Assembly (NCBI GenBank): GCA_023078555.1
Contig: CM041200.1
Coordinates: forward strand, 2,426,001 to 2,490,000
DNA length: 64,000 nt
Source: Ulva prolifera
Lineage: Eukaryota; Chlorophyta; Ulvophyceae; Ulvales; Ulvaceae
Direction of reading: 5' to 3'
The notes below the pieces were generated by a model. It did no database searches and was not told the origin of the DNA. It saw only the letters and a list, made by a program, of their open reading frames with translations. This document shows, in pieces, positions 24,391-36,300 of the stretch. Positions within the stretch are counted from its first letter, which is position 1; each line of letters starts with the position of its first letter. A program made the translations under genes and the position numbers.

Positions 24391-27300
24391 CTACGCATCC
24401 TCCTCAGTTGTGGGAGTTACTTCCTCACCGCGCTCACGGCGTGCCGCACGTGCCTTGATGCGTGCTTTGCTCTCCTTGCGGGACAGCTTCTTCTTGGGCG
24501 CCTTGATCTTGACTGTGTTACCAAAGGCGTCGATCATCTCCTCTTGCCGCTTGAGCTCGATCTTCTCCCGGCGCTTGGTCAGGTCGTACGCTGCGCCCAC
24601 GACCTTGCAGATGCCGTCCCCGACCAGCCACTCCTCAGGGCACACCGTCGACGTGAACTCGCGGTTGTGTGAGATCACAACGACACCGCCGTTGTAGTCC
24701 TTGATGGCCTGCATGTAGTCACCGCATCACACCCACGCCGATTCCGAGGCCAACACAGCTGTCAAGTAACAGGGCATCATGCAGACGAAGGCAGGCACAG
24801 GGGGTGCCAGGGCGGCGCACCATGGCAAGGGCGCCAAGGGAGTCGCGATCCAGGAAGTTGGTGGGCTCGTCCATGACAAGGATGTGGGGGTTGTTCCACA
24901 TGGCAGCGCCGAGCACAACCTTCACCTTCTGGCCGCCGGAGAGGCCCTTCATGAGGGAGTGCGTGGAGAACTCGGGCTCGAGGCCGAGGTCGTTGAGGTG
25001 CTTCTCGATGGCCGCGGTCGTCAGCGGGCGAGTCATGAGGCCGAGGCGGGCTGCTTCTTTGGAGTCCATCTCGTTCACGAGCTTCTGCACGCCGAGGAGC
25101 TCGAGCTGCTGGCGGGTCATCCAGGAGTCGCACTCGCTGGACATGTCCTTCCAGCGCACCTCGTACCTACACGAGCACAGGAGCATCGTCAACCAGCATC
25201 CGCCACACAGGTACACCCCCCAGCGGAGTGGCAGTTGAGACAGCCGGCGGGCCGCAAGAGCAGGGTGCGTACTCGTATCCCCCGCCCTTGGCCTTGCGGC
25301 GCGAGACGAGCTTCTCAACGGCGCGCTTGCTGCCGTCGTCCATCTTGATCTTCTCGTGCATCTTCGCGATCTCGTCCTCCGACATCGCGATGTGGCTCTT
25401 CTCCTGCTCCTCGCGGTCCTCGCCGCTGACGTAGCGCCACTGGATGTACTGGTTGGGGGTCTTGTCGAGGTGCTTCTCGATGTGGTGGAACGCGTGCTGC
25501 GCAACGTACGCGATACGGCAGTTAGGGTGCCGCCACACGTTGCCCTCGGTGGCCTCCAGCTCACCGGTGAGCACCTTGATGAGGGTGGACTTGCCGGCAC
25601 CGTTGGCGCCGATGCAGCCGACGCGGGAGGACAGCGACACCTGCACCGCTCGAGCCAACCTCAGCGCACAGCAGGCACCTGGCATTGTGTGTGTACCCAA
25701 GGACGGAATACATCATGGGGGCACCGACGTGCGACCGGCGCGGCAGTGGCCAGGCAGGACGGGATGATGCACGAGACACACCTGGACGCAGACGTCTGTG
25801 AGCTGAGGCTTGTCGGCGCCGGGGTAGGTGAAGTTCATGCCGGTCATCTTGAGGATGGCCTTGTCCTTCGTCTTGACGCCCTCGAGGTAGCCTGGCTCCG
25901 GGAACTTCCAGGTCACGGTCGACTCCTCCAGGGAGTAGTAGCTGGCAGCCTCGGGCACCTGCTTCACGAACTCAGTGAGGTTGCCGCGGTAGAGCTTGAG
26001 CTTGCGGTTCTCGTAGTGGATGATGTGTGTGCACACTGACTCCAGGAAGCCCGAGTCGTGCGATACGATCATCGACGAGATCGACGTCATCGAGCACAGG
26101 TACTCCATCAGCCACTTCACGTTGGCGACGTCGAGATGGTTCGTCGGCTCGTCCAGCAGCAGGATGTCGGCCTTGAGCAGGATCGCCCGAGAGAGAGCGA
26201 GCTTCATCTTCCAGCCGCCCGAGAGGGCGCCGACGGAGCGGTTCAGGAGCTCCTCCGAGAAGCCGACAGCGCTCAGCTGCTCTTGCACGGTGTCCTGCGT
26301 GACGCCCATGGAGGGCTCCTTCTCGGAGAACCAGTGCGTGAGGTACTCGAGGACGGTGAGCTCGATCTCGCTGTCGTCGAGGTCGTGCTCGACGTACACC
26401 GTCTTGAGCTCCTCGGGCGGCGGGAAGCCCTCGACCTGGCCGTTGGAGATGGCGCGCATCAGCGTGGACTTGCCGCAGCCGTTGGGGCCGCACAGACCGT
26501 AGCGCTTGCCGCGCTTGAGGTGCAGGCCGGTGTTGTTGAGCAGGATCTTGGCACCGTAGGCGAGGGAGAAGTCACACTTGCAGAGGTCCTCGCCCTCCTC
26601 CTCGTCCTCCTTGTGCAGCTCAGCCTCCTGGCGCTCATCCTGCACACCACCTCAGCCACCTGAAGGCGGTAGACTGCTGCAGAACACAGGGCAGAGCGTG
26701 CAACGGTGAGATACAATTTTGTTTGTTGTGAGAAAGAGAAAAGACCAGATCCCGGCAAACAGCATCGTGGCCACGCCACACGGCAAGCGGACAAACCTGC
26801 AGTTGCATCTGCAATGCCAAGCATGCTGTCAAGGGGAGCGTCAGCATGGGTGCCAGGGGAGAGGTTGCACACCTCCTTGCGGCAGGCCTCAACAAAGTTC
26901 TGGCCAGTCTTGGTCGCATCAGCCTCGGGCATGTGGGCGGCGAGGTAGGGCACCGTCAGGGTGTTGACCCACTCGTCATCGTCGAAGGAGCGGGCATCAA
27001 TGAGGGCCATGGCGAGGTCGACAATGAACGTCTTGACCGTGGCTGGCGCCTTGTCGCCACCAGACTCCTTGAGCTGAGTGGCCACCCACTCGGGAGATGT
27101 CGAACGGACCTACACCGCGAGGCCTGCATCAGCATCAATGGGCGGGACACGACAACATTTGCCATGCACCACTACATGGACACATGTTCCAGACACCCCA
27201 CAGTGGCAGCACCGGGGGACTCTCGCTAGACGGTTCCAGAGGTGATCACAGACATCAGCTGGCGTAGGTGCTGGGTGCAGCATACCTTGGAGATCTCAGC

Positions 27301-28555
27301 GGCGTCCTTCTCGATGCGCTGCAGCGTCTTGAGAGCCTTGCTGGCCACGTTACGGATCTCGGGGTCTGCAACCTCCTCTGACACGCGCTTCACGAGGGGC
27401 ATGACAGAGGGCAGGAAGGGAGCGGCGTGCAGCTCGTCATCAACGAGCTTGGCCATGTTGTCGGCGATCAGGCACGCCTTACGCTGGATGGCCTGAACGC
27501 GGTCCTGCAGGCCGCGGTTGAGCAGGGGCACGATGATGGACAGGTGCGGTGCTTCAACCGCCTGCACGAAGGTGGTAGCAGCGAGGCCGTGGATGCAGTC
27601 ATGCAGCTGCGAGGGCTTGGCCATGCACTCTACGAGGCGGGGAACAAAGGGTTGGATATCGTTGTTTCCTGCATATTCGCAAACAGCACTCGAACCGTGA
27701 TCCAGCTCTCATAAGGTCACCGGAAGTGCTCGAGATGCCACAGCCACGGAACCTACTCGACGGGCACATGCAGGTGATGTTGCGCCGCACACGTTCATCG
27801 CTCAGCAAGAGAGATGGAGCTCACCGCAGACCTTGCACACATCGCTCATGGTGGTGTACGCCTGGGTCGCAACCTGTGCCTTCGAGTCGTTCATGCAAGG
27901 GGTCACAGCGGGGATGATGTTGGGCATCTGCTTCTGGATCTTCTGTGGCGTACGCTTGGAAAGTGAAGACACCATCTCAAGCGCCAGCACCTTGGTCTGC
28001 CACTTCTTGGCGAAGGCCAAAGCCTCCAGCAGATATGGCACCACAGCGTGCACTGAGGATGGCGAAACGATCTCCGTGGTGATGTACTTGACGGCATCCG
28101 CCGCCGCGTCGCTGGTCACCGCCTCCTTGTCAGCAGCCAGATCCAGGCACCAGGGGAGAGCTTTGACCAGGTATGGCTCCGCGGCAACACCACATGTCTT
28201 GGACATAGTCAAAAGAGATGCAGCTGCACCAGCACGCATGCTGGCACTCTTCTTGTCTGTTCCATTCTTCTGCACAGCCAGCAGATGTTTGACATGGGTC
28301 TCGGACTCTCCACTGAAACGGCCTCGATGATGTGGCTCAGACCGGCAGTCGTCCATAGCTATGTGTACAGACTGGCCGGTCAAGATGACAGAATACAGCG
28401 GAATTGGGGCGCACCTCCAGGTCTGACATGACAGCGCTAGTTTCCAAAGCAGCAATGCCCTCAGAGGCAACAGCAGCAGCGACGTCATTGGCAATGCCAG
28501 AGACCGCGCCAACGTCGGTCTCAGAGAATTTCGCGATTAATGACGTAGCAGACAT
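24391..28555 (-). CDS. eEF3: Translation elongation factor 3 (ABC-F type eEF3)
   Basis: Eight exons in phase: 28415-28555, 27825-28305, 27286-27668, 26873-27109, 25782-26639, 25273-25640, 24821-25166, 24391-24708, giving about 1043 aa, close to the usual length for fungal eEF3. Order: N-terminal HEAT repeats (PYLLEALAFAKKWQTKVLAL, PFVPRLVECMAKPSQ); ABC1 with Walker A GPNGCGKST, signature ALSGGW and Walker B LLLDEPTNHLD; ABC2 with GANGAGKST, a chromodomain-like insertion around YEYEVRWKD, signature LSGGQKVKVVL and LVMDEPTNFLDRDSLGAL; then a Lys/Arg-rich tail. eEF3 is an ATPase that helps release E-site tRNA and recycle ribosomes. It is essential in fungi and also known from some algae. The acceptor of exon 2 is the least certain boundary. 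The start codon lies 7 nt from a 35-base homopolymer. Confidence 0.93.
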
Positions 28556-28561
28556 GTTGGG

Positions 28562-28562
<1 letters not shown>

Positions 28563-28597
<35 letters not shown>
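28563..28597. repeat. 35-nt G homopolymer (poly-C in the eEF3 leader)
   Basis: Thirty-five consecutive G on the plus strand, interrupted by one T and then continuing as GGGGAGGG. It begins 7 nt upstream of the eEF3 start codon, so the eEF3 transcript would carry a poly-C tract if the leader is unspliced there. No AG acceptor lies between tract and ATG, so it is not an intron pyrimidine tract for this exon. Its true length may be uncertain in an assembly. Confidence 0.85.
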
Positions 28598-28598
<1 letters not shown>

Positions 28599-29288
28599 GG
28601 GGAGGGACGAAGCCTGCACGGGAACAACTGATCACGGACAATCCAGCACCTGTGGATCGGTACCGACAGAGCGAGCTCACTTCGTTGTTGGGTGGTGATA
28701 ATTGCATGCGGCCGAGCCGAGCGATGCGGTCATAGACGCCCAAACACCTGCTCACTCACTCAGCAACTCACTTCTCGAAGCGCTGCTCCTGAGACGGATA
28801 GCTAGACGAATATTCTACAAGTGCGTAGGCTGGGCAGTTTTCCGATGACGCTCGGGAACACCGACTGTGGCATGCTGCAACCGGTCGCTCGTTTTTGCCG
28901 CCGCAACAGGATGACGTCGCGCAAACTCTGCAGCGACCGAGACCCAACACCATACACGCATCTGACTTGCGCATTGCGAGAAAGGCAATTTGAAGTTTTG
29001 TAAAGAAGCCATCTCCTTGATAGCGGGAGGCTGTTGATAGATCGCTCCGCCAAGGTTGGACGTCGAGGCCTCGCGAGGCAGGGCGAGCCTATACTCGAAT
29101 TGATGCGCTATTGCGACACGACCACAGGAAGACTGAAACTAAATTAGCAGCTGAATTTAAACATGTTCGCCATGGCAATGGGGCAGTGTCCGAGAGGCGT
29201 CGCGCCAAGGGAACAATTGTAGACCTCGGCCGGCAGCAACACTGGAGAGGGCGCCAGCTAGACGTAACGGCACAGCCTACGGTGACCT
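28598..29288. other. Intergenic, eEF3 upstream region
   Basis: No supported gene. Short minus frames lie here but have no family features. It probably contains the eEF3 promoter and leader and the 3' UTR of the hypothetical gene ending at 29289. Confidence 0.4.
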
Positions 29289-29762
29289 CTAGTCTGATAA
29301 AGTATGCTGGATAAGACCTGACGACTCTTCCAGCGGTGGAGGTAAATTCAAGAAAAGAATATGCTCGCACCTCAGCTGTGTGAAGTTGGACAAAGTGAAA
29401 ATGTGAATGCGTACACCAGCTAGTGACGCGGAGATGCTACTGTGTAAGCTGTTACTTCTGTTTGCTGTTTTATACGCCTGGCGAGACAGAAACACTCTGT
29501 CAAGCAAGCGAGCCTTGGAGATGGCGGCCGCGAGCACAAACACATGACCATGCATGAGATGCCACGGATGACGAGGCACACTGAGAGCTGCGGTGCTGGC
29601 AGCATTCATTTCCTCGAGTGTGTTGGCTATGCGGATATTACGAGCTAATGAAATGCATGACTTTACTGCGCTCGTGTCCAAGCTGATGTACTGACCGCTT
29701 TCCACTTCCTGAGTGTCATCTGGCGCATCTGGAAGACCGTGTATCTGCTTGCGTCCAGCCAT
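29289..29762 (-). CDS. Hypothetical protein, divergent from the E2 gene
   Basis: An uninterrupted minus frame of about 157 codons from the ATG at 29762 to a stop at 29289. The first 60 residues look like a real soluble helical protein (GLPDAPDDTQEVESG, LARNIRIANTLEEMNAAS). The rest is less convincing and may be partly intronic: a GTGTAC donor near 29425 and a CACACAG acceptor near 29380 would be compatible with splicing. No family recognised. Its start codon overlaps the E2 start on the other strand. Confidence 0.35.
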   Translation of the reverse strand: MAGRKQIHGLPDAPDDTQEVESGQYISLDTSAVKSCISLARNIRIANTLEEMNAASTAALSVPRHPWHLMHGHVFVLAAAISKARLLDRVFLSRQAYKTANRSNSLHSSISASLAGVRIHIFTLSNFTQLRCEHILFLNLPPPLEESSGLIQHTLSD

Positions 29763-32123
29763 GTCACGGCTCACAAAGGGCATTGTGCCTATAGCAAGGG
29801 GCCTTTGGGACTACTGCGCATCATTTAGTTCTTTGGTGGGGGCTGGCGCTGACCGAGTCCCCATGCGTGTCATTGGCAATCCATGGATTTCCGCGCGAGA
29901 ACTCTCGCAGAACAGCAAGCATCAGTCCACCACTTTCAATCTCGCACAGCCTGGAGAGGGCATACTTGAGTGCGAGATTCTGCAGTGGCATGTGGAGGTA
30001 TGCAAACAGCAGAGCTTGGTCCTTGCTTTCGGATGCGACACGGGCTTTGCATGCCCAAAACCTGCGTCCGAACCATCCACAAGACAATATAAACAGTCTC
30101 GATTTAGACTACGCTTTTCACTATGAAACTTTTTCTGCACACCATGTCATGTTTTTGTCCTCATGGCCATGGCTCGTCACACGCGATGCGGTCCGGCATA
30201 TGGTGAGTCAGCGCCTGGGCCAGCCTCGTGGGTACCCGGACCACCTGCACACCAGCGCAGGGACGAGAGAGGACGAATCGCATTCTCCTATCATGAGCGT
30301 CTTGCACAGGCCGTAAAATCATGAGGGCCGCCATCACCAGTGCTGCTGCGCTGCATTAGAGTTTCTCGGCAGGCTGTGAAGAGCTCCATACGGCAGTACT
30401 TGTTGCAGGTAGGGCACCAAGTCAAGGAGTTTGATCCACTTCTTGAAGTCCAGAGCGATAAGGCGAATGTGGAGATCACAAGTCCGTACAACGGCATCAT
30501 CGAAAAGCTGTATGGAACTGGTGGAGACATGATTCAGGTGTGCACAGAGGGGCGCATCTCCGCTTGGCAAACTGCATTCAATACGTTCCAAGCAGCAAAT
30601 CGTCTGCTGAAAAGCCCAAGATAGCACGTGCATGAAGGTGGGAGCTCCATTGGTCGACATCGTGCTTGATGACAAGGAATCCTTCAGAAAGCAGACGGGT
30701 CCTGAAAGCAGCAGTAGCACATCGGCAACAGCAAGGCATTGCTCCACTGTCCCTGTATCCGAAGGTCCACCTAACTGCGAGCCAGATGGATCATCGATGA
30801 CACAAGATGTCCACCTCAGTGATGGCTTGTCTGGCGAGAGGAAGGGCGCGCTGGCGTCACCGGCTGTTCGCGCCCTGGCACGTGAGAAAGGGGTTGACCT
30901 GGCAAACATTGCTGGCTCCGGAGCGAACGGACGAGTGCTGAAGGTCGATGTGGAGAAGCATCATGTCACAGGTGCAGCGCTGTGAGTGCAACGTACACAA
31001 TAAATTAATAGACAGTCATGCTAGCATCGCAGCGGTCGGTTCACTCTGGACCAAGCTCTGCAGACGCGAGTCACCGTTGGCTGATTCTTGTTGGGCGCTT
31101 ATCGATAATATGTTTTGCAACGTGCGTTCGTGCAGGACTGCATAATGACTGGATGATAAAGGCCGAGCCTGCCAAGGGGAACACAGGAAATGCACTCATT
31201 CCATTACGTGGATACAGGCGCACAATGGTCAATGCCATGGCGGCAGCGACAGCGGTGCCACACTTTCACCTGTGTGATGACGTGCAAATGGATGCACTGA
31301 TAGCAACGCGGGACACGCTTCAGGCCAGCATAAGCGACTTGAAGATTTCACTGCTCCCACTGCTCATCAAGTCACTGTCCTTAGCCCTGACACAGCACCC
31401 AGAAGTCAATGCTAAGTTGAGCGACGACCTTAAGTGCATAGAATTGATAGGGTGTGTTCCAGACTGAATAATAACTACGAGTCAGCATTGCCGATTTGTT
31501 GTTGGTGAGAATCGACTGCACCGTCAAGGCCAAATTGCAGTGCAGAAATCACAATGTGGGCATTGCCATCGCGACGGACAAAGGTCTGGTTGTCCCATGT
31601 ATCAGAGAAGTACAACAGTTGAGCGTCTATGAAATTGCAGCCCAACTGGATGTGCTGAAGCAGAAGGCGCATGCTGCTGAGCTGCAGCCGGCTGACTTGG
31701 CTGGAACCAGCATCACGTTGTCAAATGTCGGGGTCATTGGAGGAAGATATGCGACACCCATCGTCAACACTCCTCAACTCGCGATTTGTGCACTTGGGCG
31801 CATGCGCAAGGGCTTTGTGTTCACTCCAGACGACCAGGCGGAGGTGTGCTATGCTATTCTTTCCTGCTGCACTGCACATCAAGCGCCACATGCACGGAAT
31901 GGACTGAACTTCTCAAATGACTGAAAAGCCTTGCTCACACTGATGTGCTGGCATAGCGACAAACATGCTGAAATACTATGCTGAAACACAGGTGGCACGC
32001 CTCATGAGCATAAGCTGGGGAGCAGATCATCGCGCACTGGATGGTGCAGCTCTTGCGCGCTTCAGCAACACCTGGAAACTTCTCATCGAAGCCCCAGTAT
32101 CAATGCTCTTGCAAACAAGGTGA
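29761..32123 (+). CDS. DBT: Lipoamide acyltransferase (E2) of branched-chain 2-oxo acid dehydrogenase
   Basis: Exons 29761-29997, 30409-30537, 30638-30971, 31136 to about 31453, about 31520-31843, 31992-32123. The N-terminus (MSRLTKGIVPIARG, Arg/Ser-rich) fits a mitochondrial presequence; a second in-frame ATG at 29866 is also possible. The lipoyl domain (PGEGILECEILQW, EVQSDKANVEITS) keeps the SDKA lysine. The peripheral-subunit-binding domain is ALASPAVRALAREKGVDL. The catalytic domain ends with SWGADHRALDGAALARF, retaining the His and Asp of the HRxxDG active site. The order lipoyl, binding, catalytic and the wording GEGILECEILQW favour the branched-chain enzyme over pyruvate or 2-oxoglutarate E2. 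It transfers acyl groups from lipoate to CoA in the mitochondrial matrix. The exon 4/5 junction is approximate. Confidence 0.88.
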
Positions 32124-33389
32124 CGTGCGCTCATATGCCACGTACCTTCAAGTAGATGCTGACGCTGGCCGCACATCACATGGTCTAAAGGCCACAACTA
32201 CTGACTTGATCGGATCAGTATGTTTGATGCAGATGTTCCCGTGGGCAACACGCGAGTCGGCGCCAATGATAAGATATCATGTGATGTACTGCTCGCCCGT
32301 AGGGTCACAGACACGATATGCCTAGCATTGCTACCAATGCTGGTGCACCAACTGTAACCGGACCTGCTCGGAGCTGTGTAGCTTATAAAGGCCCACAATT
32401 CTAACATGGAGAGTGATACAGAGTGTCTGTGCGGCCCTGTGATTAGTCCAGACTTGGCCATCGCCGCAAAATAACAAACAAGAGAATGTATATGCATTGT
32501 CCCAATCAGCCTGGTTCAACGAACGAGCTAAAAAGATCAATGTACGTCTGTGCTCGCACTTGTGCAGGGCACTGTGTCGTCTACAGGTTGATCGAAGGGA
32601 CAAGCCGTGCCTGGACCGGTCACAGCCAATAGTTTTCATGAAAGTTGAGGCGAATGTTCACACCAGCACCCCAGATTTCTGACGTTTATACTAGGGCGGC
32701 TATGTAGGTCCGTGACGGCTGATTCCCGCCTGTGCTGAGCGACAGGGGTTGGCGTTACGCCAAAAGCAGCGGTGTGGCGATGACACTGGAGCATCAGAGT
32801 GAAGGAGACAACGTCCGAGACATACTTGACCACCAGAGTGACCAGCACTGGGGGTGTCATTGGTGCTGCACTAAACGCATCAAGTGACGCTGAAGCAGGT
32901 CCACGGCAGCGGGTGGGCGTGAAGCCATTTAGATGTCACCTTCGGCCTTGCAGTGTGCTTCGCGTGTGATTTTCATGACCCAGCCCGATCACTTCGCGGA
33001 CATCACTCATTGTCTTGTCATGCGTGCAGATTGCTGTTTAAACGTCAGTGTGGCTACACGGACAATGTATAGAAATGAACACACCGGACAGGAGCCATTT
33101 GCTGTTCAAACGTGGGTAACCCAGTCACTCACGCACACAAACAGCAGCTAAGAGTGTGCGCGCTAAATGCATAATCAGTGTCATGTCGCCAGTTCGTCCT
33201 TCTTTTTCGCCTGGTTTCACGGCTTCTGGGAAGCGCAGGTCTGGGGCTTCCTTAGGAAACCTGAACTTTGGGGTTTGACAGGTCTGATAGGCATAGGCTA
33301 TGCTTTAAGCACAACAGTTGTTACCACATTGTATCTGTACGCTGGTTGCCCAGTGCGACTCGCCGAGTTAGCATATCGAGTGTGGAGCC
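32124..33389. other. Intergenic region
   Basis: Between the E2 gene and the F-box/RCC1 gene, both plus strand. It holds the E2 3' UTR and the promoter of the next gene. A hydrophobic 83-codon frame at 33167-33418 is discussed under rejected items. Confidence 0.4.
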
Positions 33390-36300
33390 ATGGGCGACAC
33401 GAGGGACAGGCAGAGTAGGAATGGACTTTTGAACTCTTGTCCAGCAGAGGTATGAACATTGTGCTGAGCGAGCCATTTTGCTGCCAGGCTGTGTTGCCTG
33501 GGGCGTGAATCGACGCTCCAGCAGCTGCAGCATCGACGTGCAAACGATATTCAAGCAATATCACTCCGGCTCACATCCTAACTTGCATGCGCGAAGAACG
33601 CTGATCGCTGTGCAGGTGATAAACAGAGTACTCGAGGGTGGAGGACCTCGCGTCTGGGCGATTCTTTCCTGTGTCAATAGGCATTGGAAAAATGTAGCCG
33701 AAGAGTTCGCTGCTTGCAAAATGGCTGCCGAGCCTCGAATGGACAGGATACCATTGCAGTACAGGTCTGATCTTTCAATGGCTGCTCGCGCACATGATTT
33801 CCCTCAATTTTGAAATCGCTTGACAAGAGCCTCTCGCGCGCCTTGCGAATATCATCACGCTGCACCACGCTCAGATTTTGATCCGCGGCGTGGCTAGCCG
33901 CTGAGGTGGTATCAATTGCTTTCCGTGTAGCTCATGCCACGGACGTAATAGGTTGCAAGTAAACACAGCGGTTGCTCGCGATGCAGGTATAAGGAGACCC
34001 CGATCATGCTTTACAGATACTGCATGGCGCAGACATTCGCTATTGCCCAAAGCACTGCTCTTCAATTTGGGAACTTGCATTGCGCAGCGATCCTGACAAG
34101 AGGCGATGACTGTTTCCGGGACCAATTGGGGCGGACTCGTTACAAGCTGTACACATGGGGCCGTGGCTTTCATGGAGAGCTTGGTAAGCAAAAACCACAT
34201 GACGAGGACGAAGCAGTCACTCGCCCAAGATCCGTCTGCCTGGGGTACAGTGCATATAATGTGAGTATCCAATTGTATACTGCTTCGAAGATCACCATGC
34301 ATCGCAGTGTCAGAATGCATAATATTCAAGGACTGGCATGCGCTTGCACTTTCATTCAAGCTGCTTCGTGATTCCAGGAAACTCAAGAAGAAGAGATCAT
34401 GCCAGTTTCTGTATCATGCGGGGCGCATCATACCGCAGTGATCACACGTCGTGGTGATCTTATTACATGGGGCATGGGCAGTTGCGGTCAGACTGGCACG
34501 GGAAATTCTGGCGATGTACGCATCAGCACACTGATTTCGTTGATGCAGTCGTGCATACATGTACTGTGATATTTCTGCTTTTGCAGTCTGCTGTACCCAA
34601 GAAGGTGTGGTTCAAAGATGAGGCTTCTCCAGTCAGGATCGTTGCATGCGCGGGGGGTGGTAATGAGACAATCGCCATTGACGAGAAGGGGGGACTATGG
34701 GGATGTGGGCGCAATCACCATGCTCAGCTGGGTCTAGGGCATGCAGACCATGTCTTTGAGATGCAGAGCATCAAGGATTTTGCAGCTGCAACATCAGCGT
34801 ATGGCGCCCTGACTAAACTGCACATGCCCGTGTCCACGCACACAGAGCGGTCATCCACAAGATATCTGACTGCACCTGCCGATCAATACAGGGTCAACAG
34901 TGTCTCTGCGTGCTGCAGGTCTCCTGTCTTGATGCAGCGGGACTCACCGTCCGCTGTGGCAGTTCAAGCTGGAATGAGCCACACTGCCTTTTTGATGAGC
35001 AATGGAGCTCTATTCACATGTGGCAGCTGTGCTAACGGTAGACTTGGCACCAGGGATGCTTTGATTGCCGCTGAGAACACTGGATCTGAGCTTGAGCACC
35101 TGCCACCGTATTCAACCCCACAGCTAGTAGAGTCCTTCTACCCGCGTGCCACACTGTCTCTCAACCAGTATGTGACATATGTCACCTGTGGTGATGCCCA
35201 CTCCTTGGCCATCACACTGGCAGGGAACCTCAAGGCATGGGGCATGAATGAATATGGGCAACTGGGGCTTGGAGACAAGTGCGGTTCTCAATGTTGACTC
35301 AGCATGTGCTTGCATATGTTACAGTTGAGAATAATTGCAAGTCAACTGCCATGCTCGTAAACGCCATGCTCGTGTCCGATCATCCTGTGCATGATGTCCC
35401 TGGGCGGTCAGACAGGGGCCTTGCCACGTTCAAGGGATCTTGATGTTTCCGCAACATGCAGCGACGATCGGCCACTGCCTGTTGATGTGCCATTGGACAA
35501 CACAGAAGGGCAGTATGGGGCATCGCGGGCAGTATTTGTCGCTGCTGGGAACAGGCACTCGTGCGTGCTTGTCAGCCACAGTGGGCGTATGGCAGTGCAT
35601 TCCTGTGGATATAACGTATATGGACAGCTCGGACTCGGCCATCTGCAGTGCACAACACGGTGTGATTTCTGGATTCAGACAATCAAAATCCTATCTCATC
35701 CCTTCAGAGTCTGACAATGACTCAAACCTGCTGAGTACACCAATGGTGAGCGTCTGCAATCATGAATCTTTGTGGGTGGGCATGCTGGCTTTGAGTTTTA
35801 CAAAGCTGAACCTGCAGATTTGAGCGGGTCAAGTGGTTTGAGAAGCAAGACCCACCTGTGCACGTCACAACTGTCACCTGTGGATCCTGGCACACTGGGG
35901 CAGTGGACGAAGATGGAAACCTGTATACATGGGGACGAGGAGATTGGGGCCAGCTGGGCAATGGATCGGTATGCAGTCCCTTTCCCAATCCTGGCACATC
36001 AGTTTATTTGAGCGTGCCGCTTGTCCTGCGTGTGCTGGTGGATGTATTGTGCCTGGCGTCGCTTCTGCATTGCTCAGCACACGTGGAGTTTTTGCAGCGC
36101 TTCGGGTCAAAAATTCCACAGCGGCTGCACTGCTTCACTGTGGCACATCCAACCAACACCCTTCACCGTACAAACAGGCCGAAGCCTAAGCTTCGACCAA
36201 AAGGCGGTCATTCTAAGCCTGTTTTTGATGAAATGGTGGTACGCTACCCTCCCCATGCTTACCCGGCACCTGTGGACAAGTCATCTTGTGTCAGTCCAAG

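Noticed and set aside
33167-33418. 83-codon plus frame with a hydrophobic stretch (LTGLIGIGYALSTTVV)
   Set aside because: It overlaps the first exon of the F-box/RCC1 gene and matches no family I know; a small membrane protein or upstream ORF is possible but unsupported.
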